A stretch of 64,000 bases of DNA from positions 1,013,164 through 1,077,163 of the forward strand of contig NZ_FXWG01000001.1 of NCBI RefSeq assembly GCF_900177715.1, given 5' to 3'. Made by a program: the position numbers and the translations under genes. The notes below the pieces were generated by a model. That model was not told the DNA's origin. It searched no databases and saw nothing but the letters and a program-made list of their open reading frames with translations. Origin of the DNA: Altererythrobacter xiamenensis. Lineage in GTDB: Bacteria > Pseudomonadota > Alphaproteobacteria > Sphingomonadales > Sphingomonadaceae. This document shows, in pieces, positions 18,023-27,168 of the stretch (position 1 is the first letter of the stretch; every line of letters begins with the position of its first letter).

Positions 18023-19276
18023 CTAAAGACGAGGGATCGATACGGACTTGATCGATTTCAGACGCAGCCTCTGACCGCTGAGCGGGTCATGGTTCGCGGG
18101 GGGCGGATCGAGAAATCCCATGACTTCGTCGAACCACAAATCCACCCCGTGGATGCCAAAGCCGTGTCCGTCGACCGGACCGATGCCATAAGTCGGAAAA
18201 ACTCTCGCTCTGTAAGGCTTGCCCGAGGCGGCCAGCTCTTTGGCCAATTCAATGGTCGGCTGGGTGCTGAAATCATTCGCTGCCTGACCGAGGAAGATGG
18301 GAATGCGCGCATTTCTCGCGGCCTCTCGCATTCGCTCCCGAAATAGCGCCGACCCCTCCCAGTTCATCGCCGAACCCGCGAAATCGGCCGCTCCCTTGAG
18401 GCCAAGACCGCGCTCGGCTGCAAGCAGGGCCAGAACTCCGCCAAAGGAATTGCCGATTACGAAGATCCGCTTCCGTTCGATCTCGGGGTGCGAGGCCGCC
18501 ATCGCGATCGCCGCGGCAAGGTCATCGAGCTGCGGGCCTTCCAGCTGAGCAATGGCGAACTGCGCGCGCGCTGCATCGCCCTCGTTCTTCTGGATCTCTG
18601 TAAGCTGAGCGAGCAGGTTGGGTGCCTGGTCTGCCGAAAGTCCGCTCCCGCGGCGGTGCACACCGATAACGTAATAACCGCGAGCGGCGATGGCAGGTCC
18701 CACGCTCTCGAACAGGGAGGTCGGGTCGGGTTCGTTGCCGTGAGCATAAACGACGACCGGGAAGGGCCCTTTGCCCTGCGGGCGGTAGACCATTGCCTTG
18801 AGGTTCAATTCGCCGCTTCGCACGGTGACAATGTCTGGCAGGGCCGGCATTCTCACGCTCTGATAACCAGAGAGTTGCCAGCCGTCTGCATCGCGCGTCC
18901 AGCGAAGGGTGTAGAGCGTCGAGTGGATCGCCTGCGCGTCCTCTCCTTCCGCAACTACCTGCGAGCGCGCCACGAACGTCGCTCCGGTCTCGCTCTCCCG
19001 TATCCGAACCTGTGTCCAGATACGCAGGGGAGCCGGACGTCGTTCGAAGGGCCAGTTGCGCAGGCTCGTGACGAGTTCTTCGCCATCGCGTAAGTCTCCG
19101 CGCGTATTGATAGCGACAAAGTCGGGTGCGATGATCGCGGCTACCTTCTCCGCATCACGCTGTTCAATCGCATCGACAGCGGCGATCGAGCGCTCTCGAA
19201 CGTCATCGTTCGCAGACACCGGCAAAGCAGCCAGTGCGCCGAGAATGGCTATCGCATGGCAAAACCAGGTTCGCAT
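18023..19276 (-). CDS. Secreted two-domain protein: SnoaL-like domain plus alpha/beta hydrolase
   Basis: A 417-residue exported protein. A signal peptide (HAIAILGALAALPVSAND) is followed by a domain of about 110 residues resembling the SnoaL/DUF4440 fold (AAVDAIEQRDAEKVAAIIAP...), then an alpha/beta-hydrolase domain from about residue 140 with VVVYAHGNEPD (oxyanion region) and the nucleophile elbow GNSFGG. A histidine near the end (VDGHGFGIHG) could complete the triad. The ATG at 19276 was chosen because the signal peptide starts there. Substrate unknown; the hydrolase part is of the dienelactone-hydrolase/peptidase S9-like type. Confidence 0.82.
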   Translation of the reverse strand: MRTWFCHAIAILGALAALPVSANDDVRERSIAAVDAIEQRDAEKVAAIIAPDFVAINTRGDLRDGEELVTSLRNWPFERRPAPLRIWTQVRIRESETGATFVARSQVVAEGEDAQAIHSTLYTLRWTRDADGWQLSGYQSVRMPALPDIVTVRSGELNLKAMVYRPQGKGPFPVVVYAHGNEPDPTSLFESVGPAIAARGYYVIGVHRRGSGLSADQAPNLLAQLTEIQKNEGDAARAQFAIAQLEGPQLDDLAAAIAMAASHPEIERKRIFVIGNSFGGVLALLAAERGLGLKGAADFAGSAMNWEGSALFRERMREAARNARIPIFLGQAANDFSTQPTIELAKELAASGKPYRARVFPTYGIGPVDGHGFGIHGVDLWFDEVMGFLDPPPANHDPLSGQRLRLKSIKSVSIPRL

Positions 19277-19630
19277 GTGACGGTGTTCCTCTGCAGCACC
19301 CGATTGTCCACATAACCTGATTGCGGGGCCGAGGACAAAGCTTTCATCAGCGCCGAGTTTCCATCTCGCCTGTTCCATCGTTCCGAGATGGCATGCAAAA
19401 TTGGCAAGCTGTCAGTGATCGGCACAAGGTGGATCAGGGTATTCGGCGGTCTGCCACAAGCACTCAGACCTTCGCCCTCACACCCAATCTCAGACGATAG
19501 AACCATGGCGATCGTTTCCTGAAATCGGTCGTTCGGCTTTCAGGTAATTGGGCACCGACCTCGAACGTCCGACTTTGGGGAGCAATGCAGACATTCGTGC
19601 TTCGTCCGGCTAGTCGCCCACGTAATCACC
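19277..19630. other. Intergenic tract, no supported gene
   Basis: Only short, unrelated reading frames are present, including an 85-codon minus-strand frame at 19249-19506 that overlaps the signal-peptide region of the hydrolase and has no family-like sequence. No clear hairpin or repeat was noticed. Confidence 0.5.
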
Positions 19631-19873
19631 TCACTTGCGCCTCTCAGGCGGCCGCTTTCGATCCTCGGCGAACTCCCGCAGCGTCTCGCCGGCGCGTGAT
19701 GCACCATCCCGGTATGAGCGATCGACGAGTTTCATCTTGTAGCGCTCGGGCATGGCATCATTGATGATGTCGAATATGCGCTGCTCCCAGTGCCATTCCT
19801 CAAGATATCGCTCTTTCATCCTATCGCTGCGAGCTCGGCGGTACTTGTCGGCAAAGTAACTGAGCAGTCCCAA
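19631..19873 (-). CDS. Small hypothetical protein
   Basis: An 80-codon frame rich in charged and aromatic residues (SYFADKYRRARSDRMKERYL; EEWHWEQRIFDIINDAMPER), with codon use like the neighbours. The only start is a TTG at 19873 with no clear ribosome-binding site, and its 5' end is antisense to the broken ImmA/IrrE gene. It may be a real gene that has lost its beginning. I do not recognise the family. Confidence 0.35.
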   Translation of the reverse strand: MGLLSYFADKYRRARSDRMKERYLEEWHWEQRIFDIINDAMPERYKMKLVDRSYRDGASRAGETLREFAEDRKRPPERRK

Positions 19874-20475
19874 GCTACGGCGGCGCTTTTCGATAGCCCA
19901 CGCACGAACTTGGGCATTTTCTGATTGAGGCGCACTACCCCCGCGCTGATCAGCATAGGCAATGCGCGCTCGGCGATCTGCATATGCTCGATCCGCGAAG
20001 CATGGATAAACGGCGGCGCATCGAGGGTGAAGCCAACTCCTTTGCTGCCCAGCTGCCCATGCCGCCTAAACGCATTCGGGAGTATGTTGGCCGATCAGGC
20101 GTATCGCTCGAAAACCTCGTTGCCATGGCGCGCGACTTTGCAGTCAGCAAGGAAGCGATCGCCCGCGCCTTTGTCGACGCCCACAGAGAACCAATTGCAG
20201 TGATCGTCTCGCGCCACGGGCGGGTCGAACGCTTCTACCGCCATGAGGACTTTCCGTTTCTGACCGTATCGCGACGCAAGACCCTTCCTCCCGAAGCGAT
20301 TGCAGCCGAACCAATGGAGCCAAGGGCCTTCTCGGAGAAGGAGGAAGTCGAAGCCGACACATGGCTGTCGGAACGAGATTGCGAGCGCGTCCTGGCCCTT
20401 ACCGAACAGGCACTTGGACAGCGCAACGGCTTTGCGCTGACCCTGCTCCAGGCTGAGCTCGACGACGACGAATAG
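19861..20475 (+). pseudogene. ImmA/IrrE family metallopeptidase, broken by frameshift
   Basis: The C-terminal two thirds reads in one frame: HELGHFLIEAH at 19903-19935 with the HExxH zinc motif, then IEGEANSFAAQLPMPPKRI, the usual second motif, and ~140 further residues ending ELDDDE at 20475. The preceding KLRRRFSIAH is in a different frame. At the junction CACG is duplicated (CACGCACGAA where CACGAA would restore FSIAHELGH), a four-base insertion exactly at the active site. No intact N-terminus or helix-turn-helix is seen upstream. ImmA/IrrE peptidases cleave repressors of mobile elements or stress regulons. Confidence 0.8.
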
Positions 20476-20651
20476 GGTACGTCCCCATTCCCTGCCTGGG
20501 ACAAAGCGTTTCCCTGATCTCTCGCAAAGCCTTCCCTGCTTCAGCCGGAGAAGTTCCCTGCTTCCCGCGTAGGGAATTAAACCCGAGGAATGGCAGTTTT
20601 CTGCGGGTTTGAAGCGCTGTAGCGCGCCGAGGAAGGGCTGAAAACTTTCGA

Positions 20652-20728
20652 ATTCCCTGTAGATTCCCTGCAAAACAGGGAAATCAGGCAAGAGACGCGT
20701 TCGCTACAAACTGCGTCGCGCACCAGTC
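20652..20728 (+). repeat. Diverged direct repeat, copy 2
   Basis: The same ordered landmarks as at 222-298: TTCCCTG (20653), TTCCCTG (20664), CAGGGAAA (20676), GAGAC (20692), GTTCG (20699) and ACTGCGTCGCGCACCA (20710). It is in the same orientation, about 20.4 kb from copy 1, and next to the broken ImmA/IrrE gene. Confidence 0.75.
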
Positions 20729-20913
20729 ACTCTTGGTTTTTACCCGAGATCGAGGTCGAAGACCTTAAGCGAACGAGGCGTCGCCGCCGTGCCGGGCGCG
20801 CGCCTTACTCCTTCAATAATCCTCTTCTTCGACCCGCCGGGAATAGTGGCAGGCCCGCTGGCCAAGGGCGTGTTGCGAAGCCGCGCGAGGATTTGGCAAT
20901 TTCGAGAGCCGCC

Positions 20914-20947
20914 AAGCCCAGCCGCAAGCCCAGCCGCAAGGCCAGCC
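20914..20947. repeat. Short tandem repeat, 12-bp unit
   Basis: AAGCCCAGCCGC occurs twice in tandem (20914-20925 and 20926-20937), followed by a partial third unit AAGGCCAGCC. It lies in non-coding sequence. Confidence 0.7.
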
Positions 20948-21193
20948 CCCTCCGGCCCATTTGTTATCGAAAGCAACCGTTGCCGAATCACCGTAAGTCA
21001 TTAAGGTTGGGGGGAGTTTTGGGGAAAGTCCGTCCGATTTTTTGAACCGGCCCACGGCATCGTAATGAGCCAGTCGAGCAGTCCAGCCGATCCTTACGCC
21101 GGCAAACTTCGGAAAAGTCTGGCGGAATTTCCGGGGCATGGGCGTCACGCTTTGCATTCCTGGTGCAGGGTGTGATTGAGGAGCAGGTATCGA

Positions 21194-21976
21194 ATGGCCG
21201 CCAATGCTGGCCCGAACAGTACGGCGAATACTCCGGGCAATCGCGGTCTCACCGCAACGCCCGGACTGCCCCAATTCGCGCGGCGTCTGGCAACCCTTGG
21301 CGAAAATATCGCTTTCCCGGATCTGACGCCTGCCGTCATCGGACGCAAATCTATCGAGACGGTGCAGCCGATCTGGGCTGATACCGACGGCCGCCAATCA
21401 ATGTATGTCCTGGAAGAGGGTCTGGCATACAGCTTCACATTCCTGCCGGGCGGCAAGCGCCACATCGACGATATTTTTGGGCCCGGGGCAATTTGCAATT
21501 GGCCAAGGCTGCGCTCGCCGGACTACCAATGCAATCTCATGCTCAAACCGAACAGCTCGCTCGCCCTCGTTGATCCGGCAAGGTTCGGAGAGATCCTCAA
21601 GTCGAATGTTTCGTTTGCCGCAGCGCTCCGCCGGCTCGAACTGGCGCGAACCCTGCGCAATTCCCAACGCATCCGCGCGCTGATTTCCCTGCCCGCCCCG
21701 CACCGCCTGTCGATCTTCCTGCTCGATCTGCGGGAAGAATACAGGCTGAGCGGCAATGAGGACGATTGGCTCCCGCTCGGCTTCACACAGGAAGAGATCG
21801 CCGATCTGGCAGGCATGACGGAAGTTCATGTGAACCGAACGCTGGCCAAGATGCAGGAGGCAGGAGAGCTGACACGGCGCGCCGGGTATTTCTGCCTTCC
21901 GAACGCGGAAAAGCTCGAAGCACAGTTGGACTACCGCCGCTTCACCAGCGGGTATGGCGGAGACGGTCATGATTAA
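21194..21976 (+). CDS. Crp/Fnr family transcriptional regulator
   Basis: A 260-residue regulator. The cyclic-nucleotide-binding-like beta-roll is at about residues 40-145 (VLEEGLAYSFTFLPGGKRHIDDIFGPG), then a dimerisation helix and a winged helix with LGFTQEEIADLAGMTEVHVNRTLAKMQEAGEL near residues 195-230. The N-terminal cysteines that bind the FNR iron-sulfur cluster are missing, so it is not a classical FNR. The ATG at 21194 has AGGAG ten bases upstream. It precedes the large hybrid kinase gene by 78 bases; this subfamily often sits beside such signalling genes in sphingomonads (recollection). Confidence 0.9.
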   Translation: MAANAGPNSTANTPGNRGLTATPGLPQFARRLATLGENIAFPDLTPAVIGRKSIETVQPIWADTDGRQSMYVLEEGLAYSFTFLPGGKRHIDDIFGPGAICNWPRLRSPDYQCNLMLKPNSSLALVDPARFGEILKSNVSFAAALRRLELARTLRNSQRIRALISLPAPHRLSIFLLDLREEYRLSGNEDDWLPLGFTQEEIADLAGMTEVHVNRTLAKMQEAGELTRRAGYFCLPNAEKLEAQLDYRRFTSGYGGDGHD

Positions 21977-22054
21977 TATACCATCGCGACGCCCTACTTT
22001 CCTCCGGCATTGTGCTGTAGTGCCGTTTGCCATCGCCGAATCGAGGTCTTCCTA

Positions 22055-25000
22055 ATGTCCGCCTTCAACCACCCGGTTGTGGCCGTCGGTGCATCTGCCG
22101 GCGGAATCGAAGCGCTCAAGGCGTTGGTGGAATGCATTCCTGCCGACACCAAGGCTACCTTTGTAATCCTGCAGCACCTCGCCCCCGATCATGAAAGCCA
22201 GCTCGTCAATATCCTCTCGCGAAATGCGAAACTGCCATGTGTGGAAGCCGACAAGGATATGCCGGTTGAGCGAGGTCATATCTATATCCTGCCGCCCGGC
22301 CGATATCTGAAGATCGTCGACCACGGGCTGTTCAGCGAGGAACCGCCCGTACCGCACGGATCGCGGATGCCGATCGACTATTTCATGCGTTCGCTCGCCG
22401 ATGCTGCCGGCCCGCAGTCGGCAGGCGTCGTCCTTTCCGGCACCGGAACCGACGGAACATTGGGCTTGCGAGCCATCAAGGGTGCTGGCGGTGTGACCTT
22501 CGCACAATCGCCGGAGACCGCGCTCTACGACGGTATGCCTCGAGCCGCGATCGATGGGAACCATGCCGATGAAGTGGGGACCATTTCGGAAATCTGCGAT
22601 GGCATCATCCGCTTCGCCAAACAAAGTTCCGAAGATGTCGGCAAGGATTTCCAGCGGGCGGATTTGCATGCAGCTCTGGCGCTGCTCAAGGCGCGTCTCG
22701 GTTATGATTTTCATGCGTATAAGCCCGGCACGATCAGCCGTCGGGTTCGCAGGCGCATGAACCTTCTTCGCTTCGATACGCTTGGGGATTATGTCGAGCA
22801 CCTGCGCTCTGACCCTCAAGAGATGAACCAGCTCGTCGAGGACATGCTGATCAACGTGACGTCATTCTTCCGCGATCGCGAGTTCTGGGAGGAACTGGCC
22901 GAGGAGGTTATCAAACCGCTCGCCGAGAATGCGCAGGGCAAGCCGATCCGGGTCTGGGTTCCCGCCTGTTCCAGTGGCGAGGAGGCCTATTCCTACGCCA
23001 TCCTGTTCGATGAAGCCTGTGCGCAGATCAAACCTCCGTGCGACTGGCAGATCTTTGCAACCGACCTCGATGAAGATGCGATTTCGAAGGGCCGAGAGGG
23101 GCGCTACCCTGCCAGTATCGCAGGCGATGTCTCCGAAGAGCGGCTCAGCCGGTTCTTCGAGGGCGAGAATTCCGGCTATCGCGTCAAGAAGCGCCTCAGG
23201 GAACGCGTCGTCTTTGCCCAGCAGAACCTCTTGAGCGATCCGCCCTTCTCGCGCCTCGACCTGATTTCCTGCCGCAATCTGCTCATCTACCTTGATGCCG
23301 AGCACCAAGGGCAGCTGATCGAAACATTCCATTTCGCCCTCAAGGAAAACGGCTTCCTCGCACTGGGCACCTCTGAATCCGTGCCCTCCAAGGTCACGCT
23401 GTTCAAACCGATCTCTGCCAGATCGCACATCTACCGGCGGAAACCCGGCCGCTCCAGCGCACAGTTCAGTCGCAACGGCAGCAGCAGCAAGAGCCGGTCC
23501 GAAGTGACCAGCTTTCTCACTGAGGGGCGGCGCGAGAGTGGTCGCGACCTGAGCGATCTCGTCAGGCGGTCGCTGCTGGATCGATACGCTCCGGCCGGGG
23601 TGGTGGTCGATATGCCGGGTAATATCCTGCATTACTCCGGAGCCGTCCGGCGCTTCATCGAAACCCCGGAAGGCGAACCCACCAACAATATCTACAGCCT
23701 CTTGCCCAGTTCCCTCAAGGCGAGAGTTCGCAACGCCGTGCGCAAGGCATCGTCAGGCGCGAAAGTCGAAGACCGACATACCACGGTCCACCTGTCGGAC
23801 AGCGAAGTGAATATCCGGATCGATTGCGAGCTGCTGCCCGACCGATCTGAAGATAGCGATCCGGCATTCATCGTCACCTTCGTCGAGATCGAGGGCGAAC
23901 CTGCCAAACCGGCGATGGAAGGCGGCGATAACGATCAGGATTACGTCAAGCACCTCGAGCATGAGCTCGAGATCGTGCGCGAGGACCTTCAGACCACAAT
24001 CGAGGAACTCGAGACTTCGAATGAAGAGCTCAAGGCCAGCCACGAAGAGGCGATGGTCTCGAACGAAGAGCTTCAGTCGACCAACGAGGAGCTCGAAACC
24101 AGCCGTGAAGAGCTACAGTCGCTCAACGAAGAGCTCGTCACGGTAAACCATCAGCTCGAAGACAAGATCAGCGAAGTCGAGAAGACGACCGACGATCTCA
24201 GGAACCTCATCACGTCCACGCGTCTGCCGGTGCTCTTCCTGGACCAGGACCTCAATATCTCGAGCTTTACCTCGACCATGAGCGGTCTGATCGAGCTACG
24301 CGATGGCGACGTCGGAAGACCGCTGAGCGAACTCGCGGCAAAGGTCGACGATCCGCACCTGACCGAAGATGCAAAAGCCGTCCTCGCCGATTTGCAGCCA
24401 AGGGAGCGGGAGGTCGAATCCAGTTCAGGCGCGGTCTACTCGCGGCGGATCCAGCCTTATCGGACCTCGGACGAACGCATTGGCGGCGTCGTCGCGACCT
24501 TCATGGACATAACCGAGAAGGCGACGGTCATTGCGCAGTTGGCCGCCCGCGAGAAGCAGGCGCGGATTCTCGCGCAGCTCGGTGAAAAGGCCCTCTCCGA
24601 TCTTACCATCGACGACTTCCTCAGCGAAGCCTGCGGCGCATTGCGAGAGGCTATGAGTTGCGATTATGCCAAGATTCTCCAGCTCGATACGGACGAAGAC
24701 TGTTTGAAATTGGTCGCAGGGACTGGCTGGAACAACGGGCTGGTCGGATCGGCCCGTGTCGAGACGGACCGCAAGAGCCAGGGGGGCTATACGCTTCGCG
24801 AAAGCCGCCCGATCCTCGTCGAAGACTTCAAGGATGAGCGCAGGTTCGAAGCGCCTCAGTTGCTGGTCGACCACAAGGTCCAGTCGGGAATCAGCATAGT
24901 CATTTCAGTGGGCGGGAAGCCCTGGGGTGCCCTCGGCCTGCACGACCGGGAGCCGAACCACTTCGGCAAACGCGACCTCGACATGTTGCAGGCAGTCGCC

Positions 25001-26443
25001 AACCTCATTTCGATGGCGATTTCGCAGAATCAGCGAGAGCGGATGCTGGCGAAGGAAAGCGTGACCTTGTCTCTGGCGCTTCGGGTTGCCGACATGGGCC
25101 TGTGGACGATCGAACCCGAGACAGGTGCCGCGACCTGGGACCAGAAGTTGAGAACCATCACGGGTCTCGGCAGCAAGACCTCAAGCCCCAAGATGGACGC
25201 TTTCATGGAGCGGATTCATCCTGAGGACCAGGAACGGATCAAACATCTGTTTCAGCAAACTGTCGATCACGGCGCATTCTTCGAAGCCGAATTTCGCTTC
25301 ATTCGTCCGGATGGCGAGGAAATCTGGCTCGCCGGCAAGGGTGAGCGGATGAGCAACGGCACGATTATCGGCATCAACGCCGATATTACCGAGAGCAAAC
25401 GAACCGAAGAACAGGCGCAATTCATGATGCGCGAGCTGGACCATCGGGTGAAGAACCTGCTCGCAGTCATCCTCTCGATCTGTCAAATCACCTCCAAGAA
25501 GACCAACAGCGTCGATGCTTTCACCTCTTCATTTACCGATCGCCTCAGCGCCATTGCACGCACACATAGCCTGCTGGCCCAAAGTCGCTGGCTGGGCACG
25601 AACCTGCGGGCGTTGCTACAGGAAGAATTGAGAACCCACGGCCTCGACGAACAGGTCGAACTGAGCGGCCCGGAAGTGTCGGTCTCGCCAAGCTCTGCTC
25701 AGGCGCTCTCGATGCTATTCCATGAGCTCACGACGAACGCGATCAAATATGGCGCGCTGTCGGTTCCCGAAGGCCGCCTCAGCGTCAAATGGACCCGTTC
25801 GAGCGAGTTGGACGGATCGGTGGAACTGGAATGGGTCGAAGAAGGTGGCCCGCCGGTTTCCGAGCCGACGCATACCGGGTTTGGCACCACGGTGATCGAC
25901 CGGATTGCCGGAAGTGAGCTCGGTTCGGAAATCAAGACGAATTGGGAAAAGTCGGGGCTGCGGCTGTCATTCCGGATGTCGGAGAAGAATGTATCGCAAG
26001 TCGAAGAAATTGACCGCGCGACCACCATCAAGGCTCGGCGCGTGCCTCATGACGTTCTCACTGACAAGAATGTGGTGATCGTCGACGACGAATGGCTGAT
26101 TGCGGAACAGCATGCGCACATGCTCGAATCTGCAGGGGCCAATGTGATCGGCCCCTTCACCCGAATCGAGCCAGCCCTGGAAATCGACATTTCCGATATC
26201 GACCTGGGCGTTCTCGATTTTGCGTTGGAGAACGGCGATATTCTCCCGTTCGCCAAGAAGCTGAATGCGGCAGGCGTGCCGATTGTGTTCGTCACGGGAT
26301 ATGGCTCGAACATACAATTGCCCGACGAGTTCTCCGACGATCTGATCATCGCCAAGCCTGCCGGGGCAAGTGCTGTGCTGGACAGTTCTGCCTGGTTGCT
26401 CACGCGTGGCGAGAAACGTCCGAGGGTTTCCGGGAATAGGTAG
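22055..26443 (+). CDS. CheB-CheR-PAS-GAF-PAS-HWE histidine kinase-receiver hybrid
   Basis: A 1462-residue signalling protein. In order: a CheB methylesterase domain (about 1-190) with GASAGG, LQHLAPDH and GTGTDG triad motifs; a CheR methyltransferase (about 205-470) with CSSGEEAYS; a long coiled coil (about 628-712) of repeated E-E-L-x-T-S-x-E-E motifs; a PAS domain (712-825); GAF (842-985); PAS (1005-1115); an HWE-type kinase with ELDHRVKN at about 1127; and a C-terminal receiver (about 1338-1455) with the aspartate in GVLDFALENG. The ATG at 22055 starts the CheB fold; the 15 codons before it do not belong. There is no membrane segment, so it is cytoplasmic. No chemotaxis genes are nearby; partner unknown. 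Confidence 0.93.
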   Translation: MSAFNHPVVAVGASAGGIEALKALVECIPADTKATFVILQHLAPDHESQLVNILSRNAKLPCVEADKDMPVERGHIYILPPGRYLKIVDHGLFSEEPPVPHGSRMPIDYFMRSLADAAGPQSAGVVLSGTGTDGTLGLRAIKGAGGVTFAQSPETALYDGMPRAAIDGNHADEVGTISEICDGIIRFAKQSSEDVGKDFQRADLHAALALLKARLGYDFHAYKPGTISRRVRRRMNLLRFDTLGDYVEHLRSDPQEMNQLVEDMLINVTSFFRDREFWEELAEEVIKPLAENAQGKPIRVWVPACSSGEEAYSYAILFDEACAQIKPPCDWQIFATDLDEDAISKGREGRYPASIAGDVSEERLSRFFEGENSGYRVKKRLRERVVFAQQNLLSDPPFSRLDLISCRNLLIYLDAEHQGQLIETFHFALKENGFLALGTSESVPSKVTLFKPISARSHIYRRKPGRSSAQFSRNGSSSKSRSEVTSFLTEGRRESGRDLSDLVRRSLLDRYAPAGVVVDMPGNILHYSGAVRRFIETPEGEPTNNIYSLLPSSLKARVRNAVRKASSGAKVEDRHTTVHLSDSEVNIRIDCELLPDRSEDSDPAFIVTFVEIEGEPAKPAMEGGDNDQDYVKHLEHELEIVREDLQTTIEELETSNEELKASHEEAMVSNEELQSTNEELETSREELQSLNEELVTVNHQLEDKISEVEKTTDDLRNLITSTRLPVLFLDQDLNISSFTSTMSGLIELRDGDVGRPLSELAAKVDDPHLTEDAKAVLADLQPREREVESSSGAVYSRRIQPYRTSDERIGGVVATFMDITEKATVIAQLAAREKQARILAQLGEKALSDLTIDDFLSEACGALREAMSCDYAKILQLDTDEDCLKLVAGTGWNNGLVGSARVETDRKSQGGYTLRESRPILVEDFKDERRFEAPQLLVDHKVQSGISIVISVGGKPWGALGLHDREPNHFGKRDLDMLQAVANLISMAISQNQRERMLAKESVTLSLALRVADMGLWTIEPETGAATWDQKLRTITGLGSKTSSPKMDAFMERIHPEDQERIKHLFQQTVDHGAFFEAEFRFIRPDGEEIWLAGKGERMSNGTIIGINADITESKRTEEQAQFMMRELDHRVKNLLAVILSICQITSKKTNSVDAFTSSFTDRLSAIARTHSLLAQSRWLGTNLRALLQEELRTHGLDEQVELSGPEVSVSPSSAQALSMLFHELTTNAIKYGALSVPEGRLSVKWTRSSELDGSVELEWVEEGGPPVSEPTHTGFGTTVIDRIAGSELGSEIKTNWEKSGLRLSFRMSEKNVSQVEEIDRATTIKARRVPHDVLTDKNVVIVDDEWLIAEQHAHMLESAGANVIGPFTRIEPALEIDISDIDLGVLDFALENGDILPFAKKLNAAGVPIVFVTGYGSNIQLPDEFSDDLIIAKPAGASAVLDSSAWLLTRGEKRPRVSGNR

Positions 26444-26466
26444 AAGAGGCGCGCTTTAAACGGGCT

Positions 26467-26679
26467 TCAGTCGATCTGCCAGATGGGCGCTTCGGGCGTC
26501 CCGGCATTCCTGATCCGGGCGAGCCGCCGCTCTCCGTGAAGCAATTCCGCGGTGCCTTTTCCGATCCGCTGCTGGGCGATCGAAAGCGCTTCCTGTGCCG
26601 AGGATGCGTCGATTGGAACCAATTCCGACGCACCGTTCACGCCGCCGCGTTGCATGAATCGCAGTTTGTATTCGTTCAT
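26467..26679 (-). CDS. Small conserved-looking protein
   Basis: A 70-residue protein starting MNEYKLRFMQRGGVNG with a pattern of alternating beta and helix (ASSAQEALSIAQQRIGKGTAELLHG) and ending EAPIWQID. It is convergent with the hybrid kinase gene. The order of strands and helix and the ATG start suggest a real small gene. I do not know its function. Confidence 0.65.
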   Translation of the reverse strand: MNEYKLRFMQRGGVNGASELVPIDASSAQEALSIAQQRIGKGTAELLHGERRLARIRNAGTPEAPIWQID

Positions 26680-27168
26680 CGATCCCTCCAGTTCGTCCAG
26701 AATGCCCGCCGACGTCGCCCGCGCGACAACAAATGTTGGCTCTGCATATTCGAGGCCCCCTAGACCGCTCTCCCGCCGGGGGGGGTGTGGGTCAGAAGGC
26801 GGGAGAGCGGAGGGAGGGGGCGATCAGAGACGACCTATCGCCAAAGCAGGTTATGAATCATTTTGCGCGGCCACACCCCAACAAATGTTGGAACCAGGCA
26901 ATATTTTAGTCTCGCCGCCCTGTTCTTGCGCAATTTATCGCCAATAAACGGGTAGCTATGACTAGTTTGGATAAGTCGATCCCACAGTTATTCGGTCGTA
27001 TTTCGGCGATGCACGCCAGTTTCTCGCGGTAGAAGAAGCAGCAGCGAAGCTCGCGAGATTGGCACGATGCCGGGCTGCCGACTGCGGCTTGGCGGGTGGG
27101 CGAAAATGAGGCCCGGGCCCCGTCTCGTCAGACTTAGAAATCGGCAAGAATGCTGATATGCAATCCGT
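26680..27168. other. Intergenic tract with palindromes upstream of the GNAT gene
   Basis: No gene is supported. The tract holds a perfect 13-bp inverted repeat at 26765-26810 and two identical CAACAAATGTTG palindromes at 26727-26738 and 26879-26890. The promoter of the GNAT gene should be near the 3' end. Confidence 0.6.
26765..26810. repeat. Perfect 13-bp inverted repeat
   Basis: CCGCTCTCCCGCC at 26765-26777 and its exact reverse complement at 26798-26810, separated by a G-rich 20-base loop. No T run follows on either strand. It could be an RNA stem or a small mobile-repeat remnant. Confidence 0.7.

Larger units (their letters stand above)
20476..21193. other. Long non-coding tract with TTCCCTG repeats
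   Basis: No gene is supported. The first 250 bases contain at least five TTCCCTG words and several CAGGGAA/TAGGGAA words, including the second copy of the direct repeat. Around 20914-20947 is a short tandem repeat. A minus-strand frame at 20740-20991 ends in an orderly stretch (RSLKVFDLDLG) and could be the tail of a decayed gene. The last 200 bases should hold the promoter of the Crp/Fnr gene. Confidence 0.5.

Noticed and set aside
19249..19506. 85-codon minus-strand open frame
   Set aside because: Overlaps the start of the hydrolase gene in another frame, with no family-like pattern.
20500..20730. Possible CRISPR array (repeated TTCCCTG words)
   Set aside because: The repeated words are only 7-8 bases, irregularly spaced and in both orientations; no direct repeats of 25-40 bases with even spacers and no cas genes.
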